Part shown: positions 1 to 8,409 of the stretch, piece after piece | How positions within the stretch are numbered: the first letter of the stretch is position 1 | Layout: the number at the start of each line of letters is the position of its first letter | DNA from: Actinomycetota bacterium | GTDB taxonomy: Bacteria; Actinomycetota; Actinomycetes; Actinomycetales; Dermatophilaceae | Direction: 5' to 3' | DNA length: 64,000 nt | NCBI GenBank assembly: GCA_020160805.1 | Contig: JAIUPO010000002.1 | Coordinates: 1-64,000 of the forward strand | Notes under the pieces: model-generated | Told to the model about the DNA's origin: nothing | The model's input: only the letters and a program-made list of their open reading frames with translations | Database searches by the model: none | Translations under genes and position numbers: made by a program

Positions 1-222
1 GAGAGACTCAACCGGGAGATCCGCCGACGCACCGACGTCGTCGGCATCTTCCCCGACCGGTCCAGCATCATCCGCCTCGTCGGCGCGGTCCTGGCCGAGC
101 AGCACGACGAATGGGCCGAGGGCCGCCGCTACCTCGGGCTCGAGGTCCTGGCCCGTGCCCAAGCCGTCGACACCACCCCCGAGGAGGTGACCGAGCCCGA
201 GCTCCAGGCCCTCACAGCCTGA
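1..222 (+). CDS. IS256-family transposase, C-terminal fragment
   Basis: The window opens inside this gene and 73 codons remain before TGA at 220-222. The visible residues run ERLNREIRRRTDVVGIFPD and continue with a helical tail; this is the conserved C-terminal block of Mutator/IS256-family DDE transposases, which cut and paste the element. The DDE catalytic residues lie upstream of the window. It sits about 30 bases inside a sequence that looks like the element's right end, and the next gene is truncated exactly there. Whether the transposase is full length cannot be judged from this window. Confidence 0.88.
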   Translation, partial: ERLNREIRRRTDVVGIFPDRSSIIRLVGAVLAEQHDEWAEGRRYLGLEVLARAQAVDTTPEEVTEPELQALTA

Positions 223-249
223 GCGACACGCCCAACCGAGGGATCAACC

Positions 250-277
250 TCGTACACCACCCCAACGGACTTGACCC
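250..277. repeat. Probable right terminal inverted repeat of the IS256-family element
   Basis: The stretch reads roughly TCGTACACCACCCC followed by AACGGACTTGACC. This matches the usual form of IS256-family ends, GTACACCAC..GGACTTGACC. It lies 28 bases after the transposase stop. Sequence beyond about 278 is coding-like and belongs to the interrupted DUF2075 gene, so the element boundary is placed here. The left end and any target duplication are outside the window. Confidence 0.65.
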
Positions 278-1757
278 GGGCGCCCGGCCACTCATCCGCT
301 CGCCCAGGTGCGCGGCTAGTGCGACTACCTGGAGGACTACACCCCCGCCCTATCGCAGGCGCCGCAGTCGGTTTCGTCTATCTGCACAACGCGACCGACT
401 TCGGCGGTCGCTGACCTACTCACCCGGCCGGGCGATCAGCAGGGGCGGATATTCACCGGGCAGCAGCGCGGCGCGTTCCAGGAGTTCCTGAAGTCCTACT
501 TCGCGCCGGTCAGCGGCGCGCAGGCAGCGGAAGCGTTGCTGGGCAGTCGCATTGCGCCGTCGAAGCAGTTGATGGCGCTGGCCGCCGAGAAGGTGCAGCG
601 ACGCGAGATCTTCATGCTGACGGACGAGCAGCGCGACGCCTTCGAATACGTCCGGCACGCCGTGGAGCGTGCTCGGCGCCGCAACACCAAGACGGCTGTC
701 ATCGTCAGCGGCGGTCCCGGATCGGGCAAGAGCGTCATCGCGCTCTCGCTCATGGGCCAACTGGCTCGCGAGGGCCGGACCGTCGTGCACGCCACCGGCT
801 CGCAGTCGTTCACCCAGACGCTGGCGCAAGGTCGCGGCTAAGGGCTCACCGCGAGTGTGCAAGACGTTTCTCTACTTCAACTCGTTCATGGCCGCCGAGC
901 CCAACGAGATCGACGTGCTGATCCTCGACGAGGCACATCGCATTCGGGAGACGTCCGCCAATCGATACACAAAGGCGGGGGGACCGGCCGGCCGCTGGTC
1001 GACGAATTGCTCGCTGCCGCAAGGACTCCCGTGTTCCTACTCGACCAATACCAGGTGGTCCGGCCGGGGGAGATGGGCACGGTCGCCGATATCACCGCTG
1101 CTGCTGCGGCCCGCGGCATCGACGTCATGCACGTTTCGCTCGATGACCAGTTCCGCTGTGGCGAGTCGCTGGCGTATGTGCAGTGGGTCGAGCGCCTGCT
1201 AGGTCTTGCACCGGTCGGGCCGGTGTCGTATGCCGGTGACGACGGCTTCGAGGTTCATGGCTTCGTCGCCCGCCGAGTTGGAGGCGTGGTTGCGTGCGCA
1301 GCACGAGCAGGGGTATGGAACCCGGCTCACCGCTGGCTACTGCTGGCCCTGGAGCGACCCCCGCCGCGACGGGACGCTCGTGCCCGACGTGCGGATCGGC
1401 GACTGGGAACGGCCGTGGAATCTAAAGGGGGACAGGTCCGTCGGCGGCGCGCCGCTGTGGGCGAAGGACCCGGCCGGGTTCGGGCCGGTGGGGTGCATCT
1501 ACACGGCGCAGGGCTTCGAATACGACTACGCCGGCGTGATCATCGTGCCGGACTTGGTGTGGCGTGACGGCGGCTGGCTTGCCGTGCGCGAGGGCTCCAA
1601 AGACCCCGCCTTCCGGAGCCGAACCGCGGTGAGCGACACCGAATTCGACCGGTTGGTCCGCCATGTCTCCAAAGTGCTGCTGACGCGTGGTATGCGAGGC
1701 GTGGGCATCTACTGCACGGACAAGGAGACCCGAGCATTGTTGGGCTCCTTGGTCTAG
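278..1757 (+). pseudogene. Broken DUF2075 (Schlafen-group helicase-like) gene
   Basis: Four successive reading-frame segments together spell a DUF2075 P-loop protein. Near 320-410 are CDYLEDYTPALSQ and, in another frame, GFVYLHNATD. One frame then runs from about 410 to 825 with the Walker A motif GGPGSGKS (about 713-736). After a +1 base near 823 the frame KVAAKGSPRVCKTFLYFN leads to a Walker B-like LILDEAH (about 920). A shift in the G-run near 976-985 gives RPLVDELLAAARTPVFLLDQ. A last shift near 1230-1262 gives a C-terminal segment ending at 1757. The start is missing and lies at the IS end. Such proteins are nucleic-acid-dependent ATPases often found near defence genes. At least three frameshifts make an intact product unlikely. 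Confidence 0.85.
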
Positions 1758-1883
1758 CCACCGGCCCGGCGCAAGGGATGCCAGCGGTGCCTTCGCCGTC
1801 GTGATTGGAGCCGTGATTGCTGGACCGGGACGACGAACTGTGCCGCACTCCCCTGACCTACCGCGGCCTCGAGCGAATGGCCT

Positions 1884-2783
1884 TCACACTGGGCCTAGAG
1901 ACTGAAGCCGGTCGATCGCAAGGGCAACGACCCCGCTCGAAAAGGCCAGCGAAATCACTGCTGCGCCTAGCGTCCATGGCACGCGAGCGTTCGCCGACAA
2001 GTAGGCCTCGGCGCGCGCCGCTCGTCGCTTGCTGATCCGGCGCCCGGCCAAGATGTTGCGGAAGGACCACCACCGAGCGATGTCGACCAATGCCATGAAC
2101 AGCAACATCCCGAGTAGGGCAATGCCGCAGAGCTGTGTCAGAAGGAACGTGGCGCCGTCCCGGCCCAGAATCTTGAACACGTCTGCAGGCTGCGTGTGCA
2201 GGACCTGCCAACGTTCGGCGAGTCCGTCGTCGAAGGTCGGGAATCGTTGGGCGACAGCGGCCTCTAGGCCTGTGAGCGACATGGCTTGCCATGGCGCCCC
2301 GACGAGGACGATCCAGATAGTGGCTTCTGTAGCACTGACCGCCAGGGTGGCAGCCGCGACGATTGAGCGTCGTGGTCCCGCTGTATGCCGCGTGCGGGCG
2401 AACGTGGTCCATGAGGCTCCCAGGATCACTAGCGCGACGCCGGCGAGAGCGCCCACGATGAATGGCCAGCTCAGGAGGTAGCCAAGGATAGCGCCCGCTG
2501 CTGCGAGGCTGAGAACAATCATTCGACCGATGTCATCGTCAGGTGAGTCGCCCGCTAGCCCGGTCGTTGGTCGGATGACTTGGTTGACTTCGTGGTGGAA
2601 GTGGTTGATCTCGTTGCGGATCGAGTTATCCGTGTGGGTGATGTTGCCGATGCCAATGACCTCGACGTTGCGTCCGCCGTCGGGTGGCGCAGTCGGACGG
2701 TCCCCGCCCATCAGCCGGAGGATCAGCATTGCCACAACGGTCCCCAGGATCGTTGCGGCCGTGGCGATCAATAGTTCCCTCAC
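1884..2783 (-). CDS. Hypothetical membrane protein
   Basis: This encodes 299 residues in a GTG-start frame (VRELLIATAATI). The start is chosen because AAGGAG lies seven bases upstream (2791-2796), whereas the longer frame has no ribosome site. A hydrophobic helix sits at residues 3-25. A hydrophilic stretch with HFHHEVNQ follows, then hydrophobic segments around residues 95-140, 155-185 and 225-250, and a final one at the C-terminus. No known family is recognised. It lies between the broken DUF2075 gene and a DUF1508 gene on the same strand, inside the probable acquired island. Confidence 0.6.
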   Translation of the reverse strand: MRELLIATAATILGTVVAMLILRLMGGDRPTAPPDGGRNVEVIGIGNITHTDNSIRNEINHFHHEVNQVIRPTTGLAGDSPDDDIGRMIVLSLAAAGAILGYLLSWPFIVGALAGVALVILGASWTTFARTRHTAGPRRSIVAAATLAVSATEATIWIVLVGAPWQAMSLTGLEAAVAQRFPTFDDGLAERWQVLHTQPADVFKILGRDGATFLLTQLCGIALLGMLLFMALVDIARWWSFRNILAGRRISKRRAARAEAYLSANARVPWTLGAAVISLAFSSGVVALAIDRLQSLGPV

Positions 2784-2915
2784 TGTCGTTCTCCTTGCGT
2801 CTTGGAGTTGTTCTCTGAATCCCGGCGGCCGATCGCGGCTGGCACTACCGGTCGAGTGCGGTGGCGGGGCGGACGCAGTACGCCTCCCCGCCACCGCGTG
2901 ACTCAGCCAGCGGTG

Positions 2916-3245
2916 TTAGGCGGCTTCGAGCCCGACCGACCCGCCGGCGTTGTCCCGGACGTTGGCCGCCGCCCGCTCAGCTGCGAAGCGACTAGAGAAG
3001 GACTCCCCAGAAGCTGCGACCTTGTCCGATCCCCGCCAAGCACGCCATCGCCAAGATCCCGCTTGGTCCTGGTAGATGTCGTAGCGAGCGGTGCGGGCGC
3101 CGGCTTTGAAGGCCGAGGCGGCACGACGGGCGTTGGAGAGCGATGCGTAGGTCTCGCCCGCCCAGGCGACCATCTGTTTGTTGTCGGCGTATAGCCACCA
3201 CGTGGCCGCTTCCGCCCTGTCGTAGTTGATGCGGAACCTCCACAT
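2916..3245 (-). CDS. DUF1508 (YegP-like) small protein
   Basis: This encodes 109 residues starting MWRFRINYDRAEAATWW. GGGAGG lies about eight bases upstream of the ATG, which favours this start over an upstream ATG at 3347. The protein has two DUF1508 units in tandem: the first includes NKQMVAWAGETYASLSNARRA, the second YDIYQD..WRWRAWRGSDKVAASGESF. Each unit has the family's W..Y..N...A..E.Y.S...A pattern. YegP-like proteins are small beta-rich proteins of unknown function. It is 132 bases downstream of the start of the membrane protein gene on the same strand. Confidence 0.8.
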   Translation of the reverse strand: MWRFRINYDRAEAATWWLYADNKQMVAWAGETYASLSNARRAASAFKAGARTARYDIYQDQAGSWRWRAWRGSDKVAASGESFSSRFAAERAAANVRDNAGGSVGLEAA

Positions 3246-3604
3246 AGGAGGCACCTCCCGTCTCGCGTCGGAACGCGGGCCTTGCGCTCGCACGAGACCG
3301 GTGGTGTGCTTGGTATGCGGTACGTAGACGCCACATGTCTCGTGCACCTCAGCGCCCGGCCGGCAAGCCGGGCGCTTTGGTTTTTGCGCTATTTGTCACC
3401 TCCACGGATGTGGTGGCACAACAAGTCTGACCACGATGAGGCCGCTGGTCGGCTGCCCCACACCGGCGTGTCGTGAGAAATTTCTTGGAAAAACGCGCGC
3501 AAAAACACCCGTGTAGTTCGGCGTGTTGAACCCTCTGGACCCTCAAACCCTGCGAGTCTGTTGGGCATACGGTTAGTTTCAACGCGCGAGAAGGCGGTCA
3601 CATA
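3246..3604. other. Gene-free stretch within the acquired island
   Basis: About 360 bases separate the minus-strand DUF1508 gene from the plus-strand zinc-finger gene. It should hold both promoters. It contains a strong terminator-like hairpin at 3351-3385 and a comparatively A/T-rich stretch at 3470-3520. One copy of the GGCATAC heptamer lies at about 3564. No RNA gene was recognised. Confidence 0.5.
3351..3385 (+). terminator. Rho-independent terminator-like hairpin
   Basis: A perfect 10-base stem, AGCGCCCGGC / GCCGGGCGCT, with a six-base loop is followed by TTGGTTTTT. It reads as an intrinsic terminator on the plus strand. No plus-strand gene was recognised upstream, so it either ends an unannotated short transcript or acts as a leader structure. 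Confidence 0.55.
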
Positions 3605-4030
3605 ATGCAGGAGTCAATGGATGACCTCGGCGAGGTGGCGCTCTATTGCGGCAGACTTTCGTGCCGAAAGGTCATCGTGCAGACCGTGGGGAGGGGCCGT
3701 CGGAAGGAGTTCTGCTCCGACACCTGTCGGCGCGCAGCGGACCGCGACTACAAGAGGGCCAAAGCTCACGTGACGCTTTTCGAGGAGCAACTGCGCAACA
3801 CTCTGCACGAAGTGGCGGCGTACGGGCGCAAGGCCGAGGAAGGGGTCCTGACGCCGCAGGAGGTGATGGCCATTCATGGCGAGGCGCGGGTTGCGCTCGA
3901 GCGGGCAGCGACGGTGGTGGAGCTTGGTGCCGAGCCCGACCGCGTCGCGTCCGAGCTCGATGCCCTCGTCAAGGCAGTGCGCCCGTTGGTCGCATCCCAC
4001 GAGACGTGGGTGTCCTCGCGCTCCGCCTGA
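3605..4030 (+). CDS. Hypothetical protein with CGNR-like zinc-binding cysteines
   Basis: This encodes 141 residues. Near the N-terminus are two cysteine pairs, CGRLSC and FCSDTCRRAADRDYKRAK. The second resembles the zinc-ribbon end of CGNR-type or other small actinobacterial DNA-binding proteins, where C..C is followed by a basic helix. The remainder is a predicted helical, coiled-coil-like region (residues 50-135). A second ATG at 3617 has AGGAG only four bases upstream, so the exact start is uncertain. A nucleic-acid-binding role is inferred from the motif only. Confidence 0.55.
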   Translation: MQESMDDLGEVALYCGRLSCRKVIVQTVGRGRRKEFCSDTCRRAADRDYKRAKAHVTLFEEQLRNTLHEVAAYGRKAEEGVLTPQEVMAIHGEARVALERAATVVELGAEPDRVASELDALVKAVRPLVASHETWVSSRSA

Positions 4031-4297
4031 GGAGAGGGCCACCCACGCTGCGAATGGCTGGCGGCGCAAGCCCTGAGCCTGCTGGCCCGAACCGAGCGCT
4101 TTTCGCCGATGGCGAGTGATCATGTGGTCGGGAGGTTCGTCGTCGGGAGCTCGCCCAGCCTGACTCATTCAGCGTTCAGGACGCTCCGACAGCACCCAGT
4201 GAGGACCGACGCTTCAGCCGAAGAACGGGCGAGAACGCCCAAGGTTTCCATCGTCTGCAACGACCGCAGCCAGCGTCGATGTCATCGGACATCGGCC

Positions 4298-4549
4298 ATG
4301 GCCGAGCGGGCGAGCACGCCGGAGGAGGCGGAGCGCGCCCGGGTGTGGAGCAAGCGGGCGGCGGCGATGCATGACCGACTTGCGCTGCCCGTCATGTCCG
4401 ACAAGCACGACCACCGCGTGAAGCTGGAGGCGGATCTCAAGGCCTTGCACGACGAGATGACTGCTGCCCGGCGCGAGGACGAGCCCGCCACCGACGACGC
4501 GAAGAGCCGCACTGGCATACGGAAGCACCGCTCCGACAAGGAAGGCTGA
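4298..4549 (+). CDS. Small charged hypothetical protein
   Basis: This encodes 83 residues from MAERASTPEEAERARVW. The protein is helical and highly charged, without cysteines or recognised motifs. The frame is open further upstream to 4109, but that part has no protein-like composition, so the internal ATG is preferred. No clear ribosome site is visible. It lies directly before the remnant at 4554 and may itself be a leftover of the island. Confidence 0.35.
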   Translation: MAERASTPEEAERARVWSKRAAAMHDRLALPVMSDKHDHRVKLEADLKALHDEMTAARREDEPATDDAKSRTGIRKHRSDKEG

Positions 4550-4553
4550 CCCG

Positions 4554-4640
4554 GTGCCGGTCGAGATGGGCATGTGGCGCATCGACGGTGTCCAGCTGCG
4601 CCGGCTGACCACCGCCAAGTTGCCGACGGAGGCGACGCTC
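4554..4640 (+). pseudogene. 5' fragment of a DUF91-like nuclease gene
   Basis: A GTG-start frame gives PVEMGMWRIDG, then LRRLTTAKLPTEATL. This resembles the N-terminus of actinobacterial DUF91/PD-(D/E)XK nuclease-like proteins. The similarity stops after about 28 codons, and the next frame belongs to a different family. It appears to be the 5' end of one gene joined to the 3' part of another by deletion. Confidence 0.4.
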
Positions 4641-5769
4641 GCAAGGTCGCGGCCATCGCCAACGAGTTGGGCATCGATGCCCGGACGGTCAATCGATACC
4701 TGGACGTGCTGGAACGCCGCTTCCTGGTCACCGAGCTTCCCAACCTCCGCCAGCCCCTCAAGCAGTCGTCCCGATCGACCGCCAAGGCCTATCCCGCGGA
4801 CGTGGCGCTCTCCACGGCATACGCGACCGCGTCGGGACGGCAGCTTGATCACGAGCAGGTGCGCGGTGGGGTGTTCGAAGCGCTGGTTGCCCAGCAGCTG
4901 CGAGCTCACCTCGGGTGGACCGAGGCCGGGGGAGAACTCGTGCACGGCGGCAGCTCCACTCTGGCCGCTACGTCGAGGTGGACCTCGCCGTCGTGGACGC
5001 CGCAGGCGGTCTTGTCGGCATCGAGGTCAAGGCTAGGGAGAGCGCCAAAGCCGCCGACTTCACTGGCCTGCGCCAGTTGAGGAAGACGCATGGGGCGTGC
5101 TTCCGGCGTGGCTTCGTCATCACCACCGGCGGGAGCGCCGGGCAGTTCGACGACGAGATGTGGGCGTTGCCCTTCGCGGCGCTTGGCGACCCCGCGTGGT
5201 GGCGACTCCCGCATCCAGCCGAGATGTCTGCGCCGCCGTATGCCAGTGCGCCGCCCCCGAGTCCTGTCGCCACTTCACCGCCGGTCGCCCGCCTGGTCGC
5301 ATTCATCGCGCCGGCTGACGAAAGGTCGGCGGTCGCCGGGGACCCGAGACGGTTCGCTCGGGACATCGCGGACGGCCTCGAAGGTCTCCACGGTCGCCGG
5401 GTCGCACTCATCGAGGATGTTGACCTCGCGCCAGCCGATATGCCGGGCGAGAGTCCTGAGGCCCCGACGCTCGTGCTGGTGTTCATCACTCCTCGGTTCC
5501 TGTCGGATCAGGCGTGCCGTGCGCAGTTCACCCGACTCATCGATCAAGAGGCGCGGACCGAAGAGTTGGTGGTTCGGCCCCTGATCTGGATCACGCCACG
5601 CAACCTGACCATGACGGAGGACGACCCCTTGATCGACCGGTTGGGGTCCATCCTCCCCACGGATGTGTCGGAAGCTCGTCGGGCGGAACGTGATTCGGTG
5701 ACGTATCGGGCCCTGATCGAGGATGTCGCCGACGAACTCGACGTGATGTGGCGGGGCGGACGGGCCTGA
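4641..5769 (+). pseudogene. Truncated DUF4143-type ATPase C-terminal half with a TIR-like extension
   Basis: The first frame (to about 4960) carries KVAAIANELGIDARTVNRYL, then LERRFLVTELPN, typical of the DUF4143 region of AAA_14 ATPases. A frameshift near 4960 moves to a second frame with RYVEVDLAVVD and GIEVKA, the nuclease-fold end of that domain, finishing at FDDEMWALPFAALG. The P-loop half is absent. A further tail of about 150 residues contains FARDIADGLEGLHGRRVAL, then LVLVFITPRFLSDQACRAQF, which looks like a TIR domain (cf. S..FL.S..C..E). The position of the usual catalytic glutamate appears to be Gln. The missing 5' half and the frameshift argue against an intact product. Confidence 0.7.
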
Positions 5770-5856
5770 GGACCGCGGGTCTTTCACCGAAGAAAGTGAC
5801 TCTGGATCGCCACTTCCGCGCGAGTGGGAGCATTGCTGTTAGTCGGAGGTGGAGTG

Positions 5857-6093
5857 ATGAGCACGTTGACGATCAGGCAACTCGATGAGCGCACCCATGC
5901 CCGGCTCCGGGGACGCGCTGCGAAACATGGGCGTTCCGTTGAGGCTGAGGTCAGGGCGATCCTCGACGCTGCGGTCAATCTCCCCGAGCGCAACCTTCTG
6001 CTTTCACTGCACGCAGCGATGGCGCAGGCGGGGGGAATTGACCTGGAAGCGCCAACTCGCAGCGATCACCCCCGTCCGGTAAGTATCTCGTGA
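5857..6093 (+). CDS. FitA/VapB-type ribbon-helix-helix antitoxin
   Basis: This encodes 78 residues beginning MSTLTIRQLDERTHARLRGR. This is the N-terminal beta-strand and helix of Arc/MetJ-type ribbon-helix-helix antitoxins (FitA subgroup), followed by RSVEAEVRAILDAAV. GGAGG lies seven bases before the ATG, which fixes this start over an upstream in-frame one. The C-terminal part would wrap the toxin. It overlaps the toxin gene by four bases (GTGA), implying translational coupling. Antitoxins of this class normally repress their own operon. The pair appears intact although neighbouring island genes are broken. Confidence 0.87.
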   Translation: MSTLTIRQLDERTHARLRGRAAKHGRSVEAEVRAILDAAVNLPERNLLLSLHAAMAQAGGIDLEAPTRSDHPRPVSIS

Positions 6094-6518
6094 TCATCGC
6101 TGACACCAATGTGGTGTCGGAGTTCATGCGAGACGATCCCGATGCGGTGGTTTTGGCTTGGGCGCAAACCGTCGCCCCGGCCGACCTGGGTATCTGCGTG
6201 GTGACCGTGGAGGAGATCGAACGGGGCCTCGGCCTGCTCCCCTCGGGGCGCCGTCGACAAGCCCTCGAGGCCCGGTGGCGCGACTTGGTGACCACGTTCG
6301 CCGAATCCGTTGTCGTCTATGACCTGCCGGCCGCCAAAGAGACCGCCCTCATCGTGGTGGCCGCCCAGGCCGCTGGTCGACCCATGGCTCTGGCCGACGC
6401 CCAGATCGCCGGGATCTGCCGGGCAGGCGGCCACCAGCTGGCTACTGGCAATATCGCTGACTTCTCCACCGTCTCCCGGCTCGCCATCGTCAACCCCTTC
6501 ACGAACTCGACCACCTGA
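6090..6518 (+). CDS. FitB/VapC-type PIN-domain toxin
   Basis: This encodes 142 residues from GTG. The PIN-domain acidic residues are visible: D5 in MIIADTNVVSE, E42 in VEEIERG, D103 in LADAQIAG and D124 in NIADF. PIN toxins are Mg-dependent ribonucleases that usually cut tRNA or rRNA and arrest growth. The length is usual for FitB/VapC. It is coupled to the antitoxin by a four-base overlap. It ends 35 bases before the convergent DUF6398 gene. Confidence 0.9.
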   Translation: MIIADTNVVSEFMRDDPDAVVLAWAQTVAPADLGICVVTVEEIERGLGLLPSGRRRQALEARWRDLVTTFAESVVVYDLPAAKETALIVVAAQAAGRPMALADAQIAGICRAGGHQLATGNIADFSTVSRLAIVNPFTNSTT

Positions 6519-6552
6519 CAGCGTCGTCGTTGCGATGAGCCGAGATCGCCGA

Positions 6553-8346
6553 TCAGCCTCGTAGAAGGGCACGCTCTCGCAACTGCAGCAGGTCAGCACG
6601 CATTGTCGAGGTCAGCAGCACCGGGGTGCCGACGAGCAGCACCGACGGCCTGAGCAGACCCGTTGCCCCGATGGCGGCGAGCATCGGCTCGGCCCGCTGG
6701 CTGATGCTGCCCGCGAGCCCGAACGCGCTCAGCAGCTGCTTGACCTGAACCGGCGCATCCCACCCGACCCGACCGTTGGCCATGGTCACGATCCACAGCG
6801 CCGCCGCGGCCAGGCGGGCGTCATCGGACCTTCGCCGGAAGATCGCCGGGTCACCCGCCGCGACGAGCACCAGCAGGCGTCGGGTCGCCGTGCGGATCTC
6901 GACGTCGAAGAGTTCGTCGGCGACGCGGTCGGAGAGGGCGGTCACCCGGCATACCCGCTCGGTGACGTCGGCTGGCAGCCCGGCGACGTCCAGGGCCTCG
7001 TCCGGCAGCGGCCGGTCGTCGAGCGCGGCGATCGCCTCCGGTGACCCCAGGGCCCGGGTGAGGTATGCCGCGAGGCCGGCGGCGGCATACTCCGCCGCGT
7101 TTGCCATGGCCACGGCCTCGCGCTCGGCGACGATATCCGGGTCGTCTCGCAGCCGCAGGTACTCGGGCTCGTGGCGGGTCACGCTCGCCAGGGCCCGGGA
7201 GGTTTCCGCCGTTGGCACGCCGCCTTCGTTGTGGCAGAAGCGAATCAGCCCGCGCAGCAGGCCGGGCACGAGGGCGTACTCACGCGGTTCACCGCTGAGC
7301 GCGACGGGGACCGCCTCGGTCAGGAGCCACTCCACGTCGTGCGGCTCCCAGGCGAGGTCTTCCTCCAGCACCTCGAGGGCGAGAAGGGCGAGCAGGTGCG
7401 CCACGGAGTGAGCATCGCGATCGTCCGCGTCGGCGGTATAGAAGGTGCTCCCCATGAAGTCGTGGGTCAGGGTCTCCGCCTCCACCTGGAAATCGAGCTC
7501 TTCCTCCTCGAGGTAGTCGTCCATGAGCCGGCCCGGATCGGACTCGGACTGGGGATATCCGGTGCCGCCGGGCGGGAGGGAGCGGGCGACGAGGCGGAGC
7601 AGGGCCTCCAGCCCAGGCCAGAGATCCTGATCAGGCAGCACCTCCCGAACCTGCTGGTAGGCCGCGATCCCGTGCTCGATCCGCGCGCGGGCCTCGGGCA
7701 GCGGCAGCGGCGCCACCTCGAGGGGCGTCTCGCCTTGGCGGCGGGAGAGATCCGACATCGTGGCGATGAGCTCGTCGATGTCCTGCGGCACGATGAAGGC
7801 ATCCTTGATCGCCGAGCCGAGACGATGGTCGACGAGGATCACGAGCGAGCTTCCCCGAACCCCGGCGCCGGTCAGCTGGACGACCAGATTCTCGGCCTCC
7901 CCGAGCGGGTCGAGCATGGCCGCCGCGCGCAGGGCGGTCAGATCCGAGAGCTGCACGATGTCGTCCGGGAGCGGATGGGTCCGGCCCGCCAGCTCGCGGC
8001 GGATGCGTGCCGTGAGCAACTCGTCGTCCAGGAGGGCGGCCGCGGCGTGCAGCAGGGCGGTGGTCTCGGCATACCGGACCTCGATGAAGGAGGTGATCAG
8101 CTCGCCGAGGTCCGGCCTGGGCAGCTCGGGTGGCAGTTCCGAGTCGTGTGCCGGGTCGAGCGCGGACAGGACTTGAGAGACAAGGACGGCGACCGAGAGT
8201 TCGGGCCCTCGCATCGCCGCGCGCACCTCCCGGAGCATGGGCAGGTCCTCCGCCCGAGGCTCTGGGGTATGCCGTCGCTGATGCGAGCCGCCGCGGGTCG
8301 CCGCGCGATTCGGTCCCCGCCGTCCGTGCTTGCCTTTCGATGCCAT
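6553..8346 (-). CDS. DUF6398-domain protein of unknown function
   Basis: This encodes 597 residues. The N-terminus is basic and Gly/His/Arg-rich (KGKHGRRGPNR). The long middle is helical and contains GAGVRGSSLVILVDHRLG, where a VDHR segment is shared with the decayed copy next door. The C-terminal 110 residues (about 480-590) match DUF6398: an ALSDRVADELFDVEIR-like helix, then AALWIVTMANGRVGWD and a helix-turn-helix-like AFGLAGSISQRAEPML. DUF6398 occurs in proteins associated with pRiA4b ORF-3-like proteins, and such a gene lies divergently at 9666. The function is unknown. No frameshifts are seen, and the GGCATAC heptamer is present several times. Confidence 0.7.
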   Translation of the reverse strand: MASKGKHGRRGPNRAATRGGSHQRRHTPEPRAEDLPMLREVRAAMRGPELSVAVLVSQVLSALDPAHDSELPPELPRPDLGELITSFIEVRYAETTALLHAAAALLDDELLTARIRRELAGRTHPLPDDIVQLSDLTALRAAAMLDPLGEAENLVVQLTGAGVRGSSLVILVDHRLGSAIKDAFIVPQDIDELIATMSDLSRRQGETPLEVAPLPLPEARARIEHGIAAYQQVREVLPDQDLWPGLEALLRLVARSLPPGGTGYPQSESDPGRLMDDYLEEEELDFQVEAETLTHDFMGSTFYTADADDRDAHSVAHLLALLALEVLEEDLAWEPHDVEWLLTEAVPVALSGEPREYALVPGLLRGLIRFCHNEGGVPTAETSRALASVTRHEPEYLRLRDDPDIVAEREAVAMANAAEYAAAGLAAYLTRALGSPEAIAALDDRPLPDEALDVAGLPADVTERVCRVTALSDRVADELFDVEIRTATRRLLVLVAAGDPAIFRRRSDDARLAAAALWIVTMANGRVGWDAPVQVKQLLSAFGLAGSISQRAEPMLAAIGATGLLRPSVLLVGTPVLLTSTMRADLLQLRERALLRG

Positions 8347-8409
8347 GGCGCCATCCGATCACAGGGCGTGGTGAAGTGCGCGAAATGGTGACCTTTCCGG
8401 CCGGAGCCC

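Noticed and set aside
5791..5815. AAGTG..CACTT inverted repeat before the FitAB operon
   Set aside because: Arms are only five bases with a 12-base gap; too weak to call an operator.
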